Assembly: GCA_036365515.1 (NCBI GenBank)
Contig: CM070873.1
Span: forward strand, 264,861,575-264,925,574
Direction: 5' to 3'
Length of the DNA stretch: 64,000 bases
Source of the DNA: Torymus aiolomorphi
Taxonomy: Eukaryota > Arthropoda > Insecta > Hymenoptera > Torymidae
Shown here: piece by piece, positions 28,386 to 39,200 of the stretch
Layout: each line of letters begins with the position of its first letter
How positions within the stretch are numbered: the first letter of the stretch is position 1
Position numbers and translations under genes: made by a program
Notes under the pieces: generated by a model
What the model was told of the DNA's origin: nothing
What the model saw: the letters and a program-made list of their open reading frames with translations, nothing else
The model's database searches: none

Positions 28386-29338
28386 GGTAAGTCAGGGTAA
28401 TTCGGCCACTTCGCTAATTCGGCCATTTTTCTAGTTCGCTATCTCCACTTATCTAAAAGCTTAAATAAACCGATGTCACCAGCTTCCAAATATGAAAAAT
28501 ATACGTTTTGTACAGTTTTCAATTGTTTAAAATGATCACTACATTGTTATGCAAGTTCCTATTATCAAATTTTACCGGGTCGGGCGTCTTATAAAGTCAA
28601 AAAGCAAGTATTTCGTTTGTACTCGAAATATAAGCTAAAAAACCTAATTGAAAGTTATATGGGCAGAAAGGTGAGGCTTTTTCCTTGATATTAATATGGA
28701 AGTAATATTAAAAATAATTTTCGATGTATTTTGTAGAAGGAAAATACTTTCGCGTCTATAATTCACCTAATTCGGTCAATCTGTAAAGAAGATGTGATCC
28801 AATAAATATGAGAAGGTGTGAAATTCGTATTACTTTTACGAAGTCTTCTTTATGAGAAGAAACTTTAAAAATATGATTAGCAATAATGAATTTCATTGAT
28901 CAAAATGAATTTTTCATTTAGCAATTTTTACGGAGATTTGCATGTAGAATTCAGAAATCATTTATAGAATGCATTATAATGAAAAATTAAATGCTTTATT
29001 TCCTTTGTACCATGAATGATTCATATGATTTAACTCGTGTTAATAATTAAATACAGGTTTTACATATTATCTATTAATTTTTACTGGTTATGACTTAATT
29101 TATTCTAGTTTTTTCAATATTGGCCGAATTAGATGATATGTCAGGTAATTTGGCCAAAACGCGCATTTTACATTTTTGCACCTTACAAATCCAATATCAT
29201 ATTTGGGGCGTTCCCAATTTTTTTCTTGATAGTATATTTAGTATATTTTAATGTCTTCTTTAAAATTTTATCCCAACGCATTTACAGAAGGAGAAAGAAA
29301 ATATTCAGCTTAAGGTGGCTGAATTACCCCAAGTTACC
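28386..29338. mobile_element. TTAA-type element with GGTAA.TY.GGGTAATTC ends
   Basis: The left end 'TAAGGTAAGTCAGGGTAATTCGG' and right end 'GAATTACCCCAAGTTACCTTAA' are inverted. The right flank is TTAA and the left flank is a near match (GTAA). The 953-bp interior has repeated 'attcggcca' motifs near the ends and no gene. Confidence 0.65.
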
Positions 29339-29802
29339 TTAAATTATGTACCTAGGGTGTGAAGTAGGCCACTCGTGGGCGTCAATAGCCATCATTGCTT
29401 CGGAGTACAAAGTTATTCGTGTTTAATCCCTCATTTCAGAGCTTAAAACAACACACAACTTCATTTCTAGATACTGCAACACCTATGCTCCTTTCTTGGT
29501 AGATGTATTTTATCAGAATAGTAAATTTTAGATGGGTATTTTCTCAGAAAATACACTATTGTTTATAATATTTTCCGAATCCGATAGTGTAAGTTTCGAA
29601 CACAAGTTATTTCGAACACGCAAGAAATTACTTTCAAAAACAAAATATCAGAAAAATTTGCGTATATAAAAATTAAAAAAAATAAAGAAGATTCTTTTAA
29701 CTAAAGAAAGAATTCCGAAGAATGAAAACCAGTCAGCAGATCTTATAAAATATAATATCTCAACCAAACCGAAGCCAATATTATCATAGCCAAAGGTACA
29801 TG

Positions 29803-30183
29803 CCCCAATGGAAATGGACTTTCTGTAAATACACTTATTTACAGTTATTTACAAATTCTTACCTTTATATACATTTATATACATTTATATATTTATTTAA
29901 AAATTTTCGCTATATAAGACTTTTTTTTTAAGTTTCTTGGAAATGTATATAAATGTATATAAGTGTAAAAAAATATATATACATTTCAAAAATTGTCTTT
30001 TAATGTGTACAAATAAAAAATAGATTTTCGTAAATAAGTGTAAATTTCTGTAAAAAAACGTATATAAATGTAAATGCGTGTTCCAATTACAACATTTATA
30101 TACACTTATTTACATTTATATACGTTTTTTTACATAAATATACACTTATTTACATTTATATACATTTTCCATTTCCACTAGGG
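29803..30183. mobile_element. fold-back MITE built from 'ttatatacattta' motifs
   Basis: The ends 'ccccaatggaaatgg' and 'ccatttccactagggt' are inverted. The flanks share 'gtacatg' (29796-29802 and after 30183), a possible target duplication. The interior consists of many degenerate copies of 'tatacatttata' on the left and right in both orientations. Confidence 0.7.
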
Positions 30184-30950
30184 TGAGTACATGAAAGCCA
30201 ATAAGATCATTCTTTCAATGATCACTTGAATACAGTATATCTTTAATCATCTATTTCTATATAAGTTAATTTCATACAAACTTTCTGTCTTAAACTAAAG
30301 CTACTTCTCAAATTTGAATCTTATAACTGCCACTGCTTGCTGATATTACTGCACTTGTAAAAATTATGTAGATATATCTACATGCACATATAACACATTA
30401 AATTTTCACTTTGTAACTTACTTAGAAATGCAAACAATTAATGACTAAAAGAAAAACTAAGCATGCCTAACAAACTCTGTTGGAATCACATGGTTGATGG
30501 TTATACTTATACTGTGTTTACACTGGTATTAGCAGACAAGTTAAGCATGTTTGTCTATATAGGGTTAAAATGGAGTATTAATATAGTAAATTTCTGTTGA
30601 ATTTTTGATTATTAGACGGACAATTTACGAGGACAGATATGTTAAATCGTCACAAAACTACACCATTGAATTTAAAATTACATAATATAGTTTCTTTCAT
30701 TTTTATAACATTTTGTACATAAATTTAATTGTTATTTTATTATTTTTAATAATAATGTCTTTTATATTTTAAAATACATATAAGTAAATTGAATGCTTCC
30801 TATTAGAAAAAACTACACAAAAAATGAATGAAAAATCATGTTTTTGTTCCTTCGTCAATCTTGAAGTTAATGGCCAAATTACTACCAGTATAGTGTTAAT
30901 TATTTATTATAGGATGCAATAATAAAATAACACCATTATTTAGTTCGACG

Positions 30951-30981
30951 TTTCGGACACTTTTAACATGTCCCTCTTCAG
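30951..30981 (-). ncRNA. hammerhead-ribozyme-like core
   Basis: On the minus strand CTGAAGA is followed by a stem GGACA...TGTCC with a ten-base loop and then GAAAC. That is the conserved CUGANGA, stem II, GAAA order of hammerhead ribozymes, which occur in Penelope-like and related retroelements. Stems I and III and the cleavage triplet are not convincingly identified, so activity is uncertain. Confidence 0.4.
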
Positions 30982-31147
30982 GAATAATAATTGTAAATAA
31001 CAAAGTCAAAGTAGTTGCGCGGGAAACAATCCGCTCGTCAATGAACTTCAAGATTGACGAATTATAAAAAATCTACCATTAGCTGCATTCAATATAACTC
31101 ATGTTTTTGTCATTTTAAAGATAGTAGATTTTTAGATGTATCATCTG

Positions 31148-31385
31148 AAACTTTTTCGGACAGTCAGAAAGTAAAGACAAGGTCAGGCAGTCAGAAAGTA
31201 AAGACAGAGAAGTAGAGACAGAACTGTAGAGACTGGGATGGAATGACAGAGAAATAGAGACAGAGGCGTAGTGACAGAGACCTAGAGACGGAGATGTAGA
31301 GATATAAGAGGATAGATTTGGATGTAGAGGCAGAAACATAGAAACAGGGACAAAGGCAGGGAAATAGAGACAGAAACGTGAAGAC
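31148..31385. repeat. purine-rich degenerate minisatellite ('gtagagacagag'), part 1
   Basis: Variants of a roughly 12-bp unit 'gtagagacagag' repeat with strong purine bias on the plus strand. The array resumes at 31964-32215, and the MITE at 31436-31841 lies between the two parts. Minus-strand frames rich in Ser and Leu here are artefacts. Confidence 0.7.
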
Positions 31386-31435
31386 GCTCCTCACCCGCTC
31401 CCCTCAAAATAATGGCGTTAATTGAACAGTTTCCT

Positions 31436-31841
31436 CCCTGTTGGAAAAAGTTGATAGAAGTCAATAAGATTTCTTATGGACTTGAATGGGGATTCTTAAT
31501 TTTCTTTTTCTGCATTAGAAATTGATAAAATACGATAAAATCGATGTAAGTCAATATAAGTCGATAAAACTGTACGCAAAATCACAATTAAAATCGATGG
31601 AATTTTAAGATGATTTTTTTATTGCTTTCAATTGCAATTTTATGTATTGATTCCAATTGTAATTTTTCTTATAGATTTTTATCGACTTATATTGACTTAT
31701 ATCGATTTTATCACATTTTATCAATTTTTAATGAAGAACATGGAATTAAGATTCACCATTCAAGTCGATAAGAGATTTTATCGACTTCAATGGTGAGTCT
31801 TATCGATTTCTATTGATTTCTATCAACTTTTTCCGGCAGGG
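31436..31841. mobile_element. fold-back MITE built from 'atcgacttatattga' motifs
   Basis: The ends 'CCCTGTTGGAAAAAGTTGATAG' and 'CTATCAACTTTTTCCGGCAGGG' are inverted over more than 30 bases. The interior repeats variants of 'aagtcaatataagtcgata' in mirror orientation. It interrupts the purine-rich minisatellite. Confidence 0.75.
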
Positions 31842-31963
31842 ATACGCCGCTTAACAGGTACGGTTGGAATTATAATATAGGTGCTTTGGACTAAAATTTG
31901 AAGTGGTACTATTCTTTACCAGTAGTTCAAATTTTTTTATTTTTATCTCACACATAGATAAGT

Positions 31964-32215
31964 ACAATCAGAATGTAGAGACAAAGACGTAGAGACAGAG
32001 ACATCGAGTCGGAGAGACAGACATATAGACACAGACTCGAAACAACAGAGATGTAGGGATAGTGTACTTACGTGCAGAATCAGAGAGACAGAGGCGTATA
32101 GACAAAGTTGTGCAGTCAGAATGTAGAAAAAAAGACGTAAAGACAGGTTAATAGAAACAGAGAGACGAGTTAGACACAGACTCGAAGCGACAGAGATGTA
32201 GGGATAAAGACGGGG
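31964..32215. repeat. purine-rich degenerate minisatellite, part 2
   Basis: This continues the 'gtagagacagag' array, with a longer internal duplication. 'acacagactcgaa.c.acagagatgtagggata' occurs twice, near 32029 and 32175. Confidence 0.7.
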
Positions 32216-32479
32216 AGCAGTATTTATAAAGTTTTTTATAATTTTGAAACAGTTAATAAAATATATAATTGAATAATTTAAATTGAATAATTTTGAAACA
32301 GTTAATAAAATATATAACAACAACAGTTAATACATGATTTAAGTAAAAACATTATTTAAATATATTTATATTAATATTTATTTATTTATTAATTTTTTCT
32401 CTTTTTTCCGCCCTGAAAAATTGCATAATTTAAACAAAGAAAGAGAAAACAAAATAAACTAAGTTTATGATGACATAAT

Positions 32480-33345
32480 TTATGTTGAATTTATGTAAGT
32501 TTTTAGTCTTTTCTTTAAATTATATTTCCTATTATTTCCTTTACTGCATATATTTTTTAGATCGTTTGGTAGACTATTAAAAAATTTTAGTACTACCCTG
32601 AAACTATTTTTATCGCTAACAGCCTTTTTCGTTTTCGCAATTGGATACTCTTATTCCTAGTTATGGAAGTACTTTTTTCATAGATTTCTTTTAGATCTTC
32701 GTAGTGATACATTAGTGCCTCTAATGTAAATACTTGTCTAACATTTAAAGGTATATCATCAACGAAAGAGTTTTTATGTATAATTTTCAAGATTCTCGTT
32801 TGGATGTTTTGTAATAGTTTCATATTGTCTAAATAAACTCCTCTCCACGTGATTTTCCATAGTTTATGTTGCTGTGAAAGAAAGCATAGTATAGAATTGT
32901 TAATGATTTTATGTCCATATAATTTTTTATTTTGGCAAAGAGAAATATTAGGTATTTAGTTTTATTTATAAGGTATTGAATATGTAGGTCCCATTTCATG
33001 TTATAATCAACAGATTATCCCCAGGTATTTGTAGTCTGTAACTCTTTTAATTTCCTGTTTATATATTTCAATTTTTATTTTTTTTTTTCTGTCACAATAA
33101 TTCCCTAAAGTCATAAGGACCGTTTTTCTAGCATTTAAGGACAATTTATTTAGTGCTAACCAGTTTCCTATTTTATCTAGTTAATTATTCATTTTGTCCT
33201 GCGCAGACATCCACGTATCATCACCAGAGATGACCAGAGTATCATGTGCGTAGGAGAGAATGGTATTTTTTGCATATCTAGCAATAGATCATTAACGTAT
33301 AATATGAATAATAATGGTCCTAATATTTTATTTTTCTGGTGGTTG
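32480..33345 (-). pseudogene. non-LTR retrotransposon (LINE) reverse transcriptase, 3' fragment
   Basis: On the minus strand, broken frames give 'LGPLLFILYVNDLL' and a form of the catalytic box reading 'YAHDT' instead of YADDT. Then follow 'WLALNKLSLNARKT', 'YKYLGII', 'PLNVRQVFTLEALMYHY' and a C-terminal 'FFNSLPNDLKNI', ending at TAA 32480-32482. This is the 3' part of a Jockey/CR1-like LINE ORF2. The same family recurs at 36803-37740. It is truncated at its 5' side against another repeat at about 33350. Confidence 0.8.
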
Positions 33346-33383
33346 AATATTGAATGGTTCTAATCCTGAATTTTTGATTGCTT

Positions 33384-33490
33384 CCTCGTAGATGAAGCTT
33401 TGTGATAGTAATTTTTTGAGTTGTTGTAAAAACATGTTATAATTGTTATCCGAGGTGTTAAGAACTAAAATACATGATTTTTGAAAAATG

Positions 33491-33554
<64 letters not shown>

Positions 33555-33660
33555 CCTGGATCTCAGCTTCTACTCGGTCGATTTAAACTCTAGAGTCCCT
33601 GAGGAGGAGCCGGAGCGGGCTCGAAACGTCGGGCAAGGTGGTGGTGGTGGTGGTGGGCAG
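33384..33660 (+). repeat. dispersed repeat unit with embedded (GT)n, copy 2
   Basis: This matches 1236-1545: 'gaagctttgtgatagta', 'gagttgttgtaaaa', a (GT)n run at about 33490-33550, then 'cctggatctcagcttct' and 'ctcggtcgattt'. Downstream it continues into a hammerhead-like core and a GGT-rich tract not seen in copy 1. Confidence 0.75.
33599..33630 (+). ncRNA. hammerhead-ribozyme-like core
   Basis: CTGAGGA, a five-base-pair stem GAGCC/GGCTC with a short loop, then GAAAC, in that order, fits the hammerhead CUGANGA-stem II-GAAA core. The following 'CGTCG' is the same as in the minus-strand example at 30951-30981. Stem III and the cleavage site are not established. Confidence 0.4.
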
Positions 33661-34196
33661 TCAGATCGTCCTTTACTAACAAAGTTTTTTCCAGGTTTTA
33701 ATTAAGTTTTTATTTCAGATTCTACGGGGGTGATTATAAACAAGGGCAATCTGACTGCCATACATATTAATTATTATAATTTAATTTGTAAGACTGTAAG
33801 ACCGATGAAAAATTCTTATCAGTTCATAATATCATGTTATTGTTTTTCGTGAACATGATATTGTTTTTTAACTTTTGCTTCCTTAATTAAGTTAATAAGT
33901 GATTTTATTTCCTTACAATCATCATCGTTTCCCATTTTATTAATGTTTCACTACAAAAAGCACAGGGTAAAAAAACGTTTGCAAACCCGAATATTTCGAA
34001 AGTTTTACCGTTGTGAAGGGTGCAACATTTAGAAAGATGTCTACGTTACCAACATTGTTTTTTAAAAAGAATTCTTAGCGAAGACTGTGTTGGTAATATA
34101 GAAAATAATGGTTTACTTTATTTTCATTGTAAACTTTCCAAATATACAGGTTAGAATAAAAATAATTATGGACTCGCAATAGAAAAATATCACGGT

Positions 34197-34530
34197 CAGG
34201 CGAAAAGTGCTAGTTTTCGCGGCAATCTTGCGAATTGTACTAGTATTCGTCGCAAACTCGCGAATTGTGCTAGTTTTCGCGGCAAGCTTGTGAATCGCGT
34301 TACTTTTCGTCGCAAACTCGCGAATCATCCTACTTTTCGTCGCAATCCTGCGAATTGTACTACTATTCGCCACAAACTCGTGAATGATGCTAGTTTTCGT
34401 CGCAAACTCGCGAATTGTACTAGTATTCGACGCAAAGTCGTGAGTTATACTAGTTTTCGTTACAGTTTTAGGAAATGTGCTAGTCTTCATAAAGAGGCCA
34501 ACAAACGTGCTAGTTTTCGTAAGGGGCGTC
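34197..34530. repeat. 30-bp minisatellite open on both strands
   Basis: About eleven copies of a 30-bp unit ('cgcaaactcgcgaattgtac' plus 'tagtattcgt') are present. Because 30 is a multiple of three, a ten-residue peptide repeat appears on the plus strand ('SFRRKLAN') and another on the minus strand ('TSTIREFATK'). No start, splice or family evidence supports translation. Confidence 0.85.
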
Positions 34531-35466
34531 GATGTAATCTTTACGTGAGATTTTTTCACGTAATAATATCTTGATTTTTCTCTATGTGTGTACATTTTTA
34601 TGTGAAATTTCACGCTCTACAACTATTGTTGGAAACTTTTTCGCTAGGTTAAGCTGTTCCCAAAATATAAGCGAATAGCCTACTTTCTTTAGATATTTTT
34701 TACTAATTGGGGAGAAAGCCTATTTTTTATGCTAAAACTGCGCCCATTGATTTAAATGCCCCGATTTACTATAGATCCGAACATCGGATGCTCACTTGAA
34801 AAATGGATTTCAGACTTTAGATGACTGGAATACTCGCATCTCATCACCAACTCTCAAACTCTATCGCTTTTGCGGCTATCGACGCTCCTTCTATCGGTTT
34901 TTTCTTCTATATCTTTCTCTTTCTAATTAATTGCTTTTTACTTAGACTCTGCAGTTGTATGTCGATCGCGTGCGATTCCTGTCGCTTCGCTTCGTGCATC
35001 TGCATACATAGCATATATTTTATAGTTTTCGTCTTGAATAATAAATATAGAGGAACAATAAATTGGGGAAACCATGAACCAATGTGTTAAATCAATGAAC
35101 CGAGTTCATCGTTATTAACGCAACTTAATAACTGGTCTTGTTTATTTTATCATTTTCAATATCTAATTTTGTATTGCTCTAAACCGTGCACAACATTTTG
35201 AACAATCAACACTCATTATCAATATCTATCTATCCTCACTAATTCTCAAATTTAAAATGTTCTTTTCATAAGTTATTTGTGATTATACACGCTCGATTCC
35301 AGCCTAAATGATTAATGAGCAACCACATGTTATTCTGGCATGTTTGATTTTAACTGCACCTTGAGTAATAACTTAAGAACAAGTTCATAGAGGTCTCAGA
35401 AACATTCTTAGCTAAGGGCTGTATGGTCGCAACATTACGGGATGGATGCAATGTTTTTGATACCAA
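34531..35466. other. intergenic region without recognisable genes
   Basis: A possible 89-codon frame at 34821-35090 is hydrophobic and has no known motif; it is probably chance. AATAAA occurs near 35040 and 35056. Nothing else is recognised here. Confidence 0.3.
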
Positions 35467-36073
35467 CCCTGTCGTAAATTTTACATGTTAATAACAGTTA
35501 ATATCTGTTAAAAATGATTTAAAACTATTTAGAACTGTTTAAAACTGTTTATAAATGTTAAAAAATGTATGATTTTGGACCCTTTTTTTCTAATTATAAT
35601 ACTTTGTAATAGTTTTAAACAGTTTCTAATAGTTTTAAACACTTTCGAACAGTTTCAAATAATTTTAAATTTTATATGTTTCAGGAAAAATTAATAATTA
35701 ATAAATTCTTATTATATTATTATTATTAATTAATAATTATTTAATAACCTCATTATTATAATCATGAGAATCAAGGAGCGCGGGAGCACTCCGAAGGCAA
35801 GTAACAGTCAAACAATGCAGAAGAAGCCTAAGGAGTGCTTAATTATACTAATAATTAATTATTATTATGTTAATAATAATAATTAATAAATACTTAAAGG
35901 TTATTAAATGATTTAATAACTCTTTCAAACTGTTAAAAACTGTTGAAAAATGTTCCCAACAGTTACAAACGATTAATAACGTCCAAAATCCTACATTTTG
36001 TAACATTTTTAAACAGTTTATAACTCTTCCTAACAATTTTTAACATTGTTGCACAAAAATATTTCCGCTAGGG
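35467..36073. mobile_element. fold-back MITE built from 'aactgtttaaaa' motifs
   Basis: The left end 'CCCTGTCGTAAATTTTAC' and right end 'ATATTTCCGCTAGGG' are weakly inverted. The interior is made of many degenerate copies of 'gtttaaaactgtt' and its complement. It lies just upstream of exon 1 of the DUF4806-type gene. Confidence 0.6.
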
Positions 36074-36205
36074 AAAATGCATAGAGTACGCAGGTAAAAA
36101 TACTCTTTTCGAGCATAAAGTACATCTTTATGTGTAGTATAAAAAATTACTTGCTATGAAATTATTAAATTTATGCCATATATTTTTTAATTCTGTTATT
36201 AGAAA

Positions 36206-39200
36206 ATGGAATATTATGTCGCATTTTTTGTGAAAATGTGTCGGCCTTGCCAGGAGGTTGGATAAATTTTGAAGAAAAGAAAGTATTTTGGCCAACGAAA
36301 AATGTACAAAAAATAAAATGAAAGATTTGGAGCCAGACAGTACATGGAAGACCTATGATTTGAAGAAGCATCTTGGACCTTTCCGTAAATAATTATTTCA
36401 TATCTTAAAAGCGTAAAAATATATTGGAGTTAGGAGGACACCGGCGGACGATGAGTCTGAAGTTTGCAGCGCCCAAAGGGTAGTGACATTAAAAATCTTG
36501 TTTTATTTCTGTATTATTTTGCTCAAAATAGCACTAGAACTCTAAAGATGGTAAAAGCATCACTTCCAGTATATGACGAGTTCTCAACAATAATCAAAAA
36601 GAATATTCAAGCACGTCTTTCGGAACAGATTTCTTTTTTATTCTTTATACCTCAAAGTATTCCAAAAACCTTTGAAACAAAAATAAACGATTTTGTGGCA
36701 GCCTTTTGGCAACAACTTGATTTTCCTAAAGTGACTTAGAAACGTTCCTATTTTAAATATGAATTATTTTATCAGGAGAAATCGTACACAAACTTCGAAC
36801 ATAATTTATTTATTTATTTATTTATTGACCAGAAATGTTACAAAAGATACATAAGAATTGATCTTAATTTATTAAATACAAAAAGCAGATATCTCGTTCT
36901 TTTAGCAATATACTCTATATGTTTATCCCATTTCATATTACTATCAATTATTATACCTAGATATTTGGTGTGGTATACTCTTTCAATGTCCTTATAGCCT
37001 ATAAAAATTTTTAAGTTATTTGGCACACTATTGCTATAGATTCCAAGCGCCATAAAAACAGTTTTAACATTTAAAGATAATTCATTTAATACTATCCAAG
37101 CGCTGACGTCATTTAGTAACTTGTGCATTTTGCCCTGTGTTTGTTCCCATGTACTTCCCATACTTAATATTACTGTATCATCTGCATAAGAGATGATATT
37201 TTCTTTAGGCACAATAGTTAATAGATCATTAATATAAATTTAAAAAAGTAGCGGTCCCAAAATTGCCCCTTGAGGTACTCCAGTTTCTACAGGTAGTGCA
37301 TTACTTACATGATCTTTGATTTTTACTACTTGAGATCTTCCATTGAGGTAGTCTTTTAACAGATTTAATGTTATTCCCCGTATACCGTACGTTTCTAATT
37401 TTAATAATAAGATTTTATGATTTACGGTGTCGAAGGCTTTCGCTAAATCCAAGAAGGTTGCAATAGTAGGTGTCTTTTTGTTCAGATTGTTGTAAATAAT
37501 ACTTGTAATAAGGGCTAGTGCATCCTTGGTACCTTTATTTTTCGAAATCCAAATTGATTATCTATTAGTATTTTATTTTTATTTAGGAAACTCAGTAAAC
37601 GACAATGTATTATTTTTTCTAATAATTTGGCAATGTTGGATATTAAAGATATTGGTCTGTAAATATATATTATTTTATGCCACTCCAACCTCAAAATCAT
37701 AACTTTATTATGATTGTTCGGCTCTCGTGGCATAAAATACTATTTTGATACTCCGTGCATAAAATATTACTTTTTCGGACTTTTTCGGTTTCAAGCGTAC
37801 GCTAAAATATCCCCTTACCCTTGCCCGCTGTGTCAAAAAATAGTGTTCGATACTCATGAGAAGAAAGCACTAGTATCGAAAAATACTATGTAACAGTTGT
37901 AGTTGTGTAGATTTTTTGTTGGAAAAGTGAGTAAAGTTAAAAAATTTGTAGAATACTTTAAAATTCTTTTCCATTCATATATATTCATTTGAATTTTAGC
38001 ACATTTTATACCACGAGAACAGAATAATCATATAAAATCTTTATCAAAAAATCATTCATAAATTATCAAATCTTTATCAAAAAATCATTCATAAATTATC
38101 CAAAAACTATCCAAAAATATCTAGAAAATACTCATCAAATAATATATCAAAATTATAGAAGCAATATTCAAGTTACCCATCCAAAAATTATAGATCCAAA
38201 ATTATAAAAATTGGAAAAGTAATTTATGTTTAACAGATCAACCTTCAGTGACTGTTATCTATTGGTTAAAGTAAAATCGAACTTTTCATAACTCGTGAGG
38301 AAAAATAGTATACTTACGCTACGCGTGCGTAAAGCAGGAAATCACGCGCGGGCGTTGCTGCTCTCGGTACGCTCGAGACAATCTCCATGATGCGTGCGGG
38401 AATAACCTGCTTTTCGCACTTGTAGCGTTATTATGTGAAATTAATAATAATTTAATTCTTAATATATGGCGTGGTAATAAATTATTTTGTTATCCTGATG
38501 TGATATGCTATTCTAAGTATAATAAAACAATACATCTATTTGTATAATAAACAACTATAATAAGCTCAGGCGCATACTAAATAGCGGCGCGGTCATGCGC
38601 CAGCGCTTTTTAAATCTTACTTTTTTATGAAACCTTTATTTCTGTAACTTTAAATTTGGACACTCAATGCCCAAAATTGACCAATTAACCATCTGTGCCA
38701 TAAGTTTGCAAAAAAATTCTATGTGAGTGCTCCACTTGAGCGCTACCAAATTCAGACTCATCAAGGATGCGTATTCAGAGCTTTTAAAAATATAAAAATA
38801 ATAGAGCTATTGATTGCGGTGAGTGCTAAGAATTTAAAAAAAAAGAACAAGGTGAAAAATTAGTAAATTATGTGAAAAAATCAAGGCTTCGATCTACTGT
38901 TAGTGGTGAAAATAAATTTTTTTAATATTTATTACTATATAGGCTGTAATATCTTTATTAAACAAAGAAAGCAGTTTTTAATATATCATCCTATCTTAAA
39001 AACAAATGATGGATTTGTTGTGATATCAATTTATTCGTGATTTGATTGGTGATAGTAACGGGTTGCTAGGTTACAAAAGAAAAGTGGTGCGAAGTTTCGC
39101 GAAACTGATGGCGTGCGAAGCGTGCTCATAGATGACTAGTTTATATTAAAAAAACATTCATAAAATTATAATTATAAACGTATATTTTAGCCTCATTAGA

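Noticed and set aside
31115..32323. Ser/Leu-rich minus-strand frames that look like membrane proteins
   Set aside because: They are the complement of a purine-rich 12-bp minisatellite.
34113..34613. A 166-codon minus-strand gene
   Set aside because: It is a 30-bp minisatellite read in frame; a similar frame exists on the opposite strand.
36220..36320. Programmed -1 frameshifts in exon 1 of the DUF4806-type gene
   Set aside because: The codons at the runs do not allow tandem -1 re-pairing; homopolymer deletion or sequencing error is more likely.
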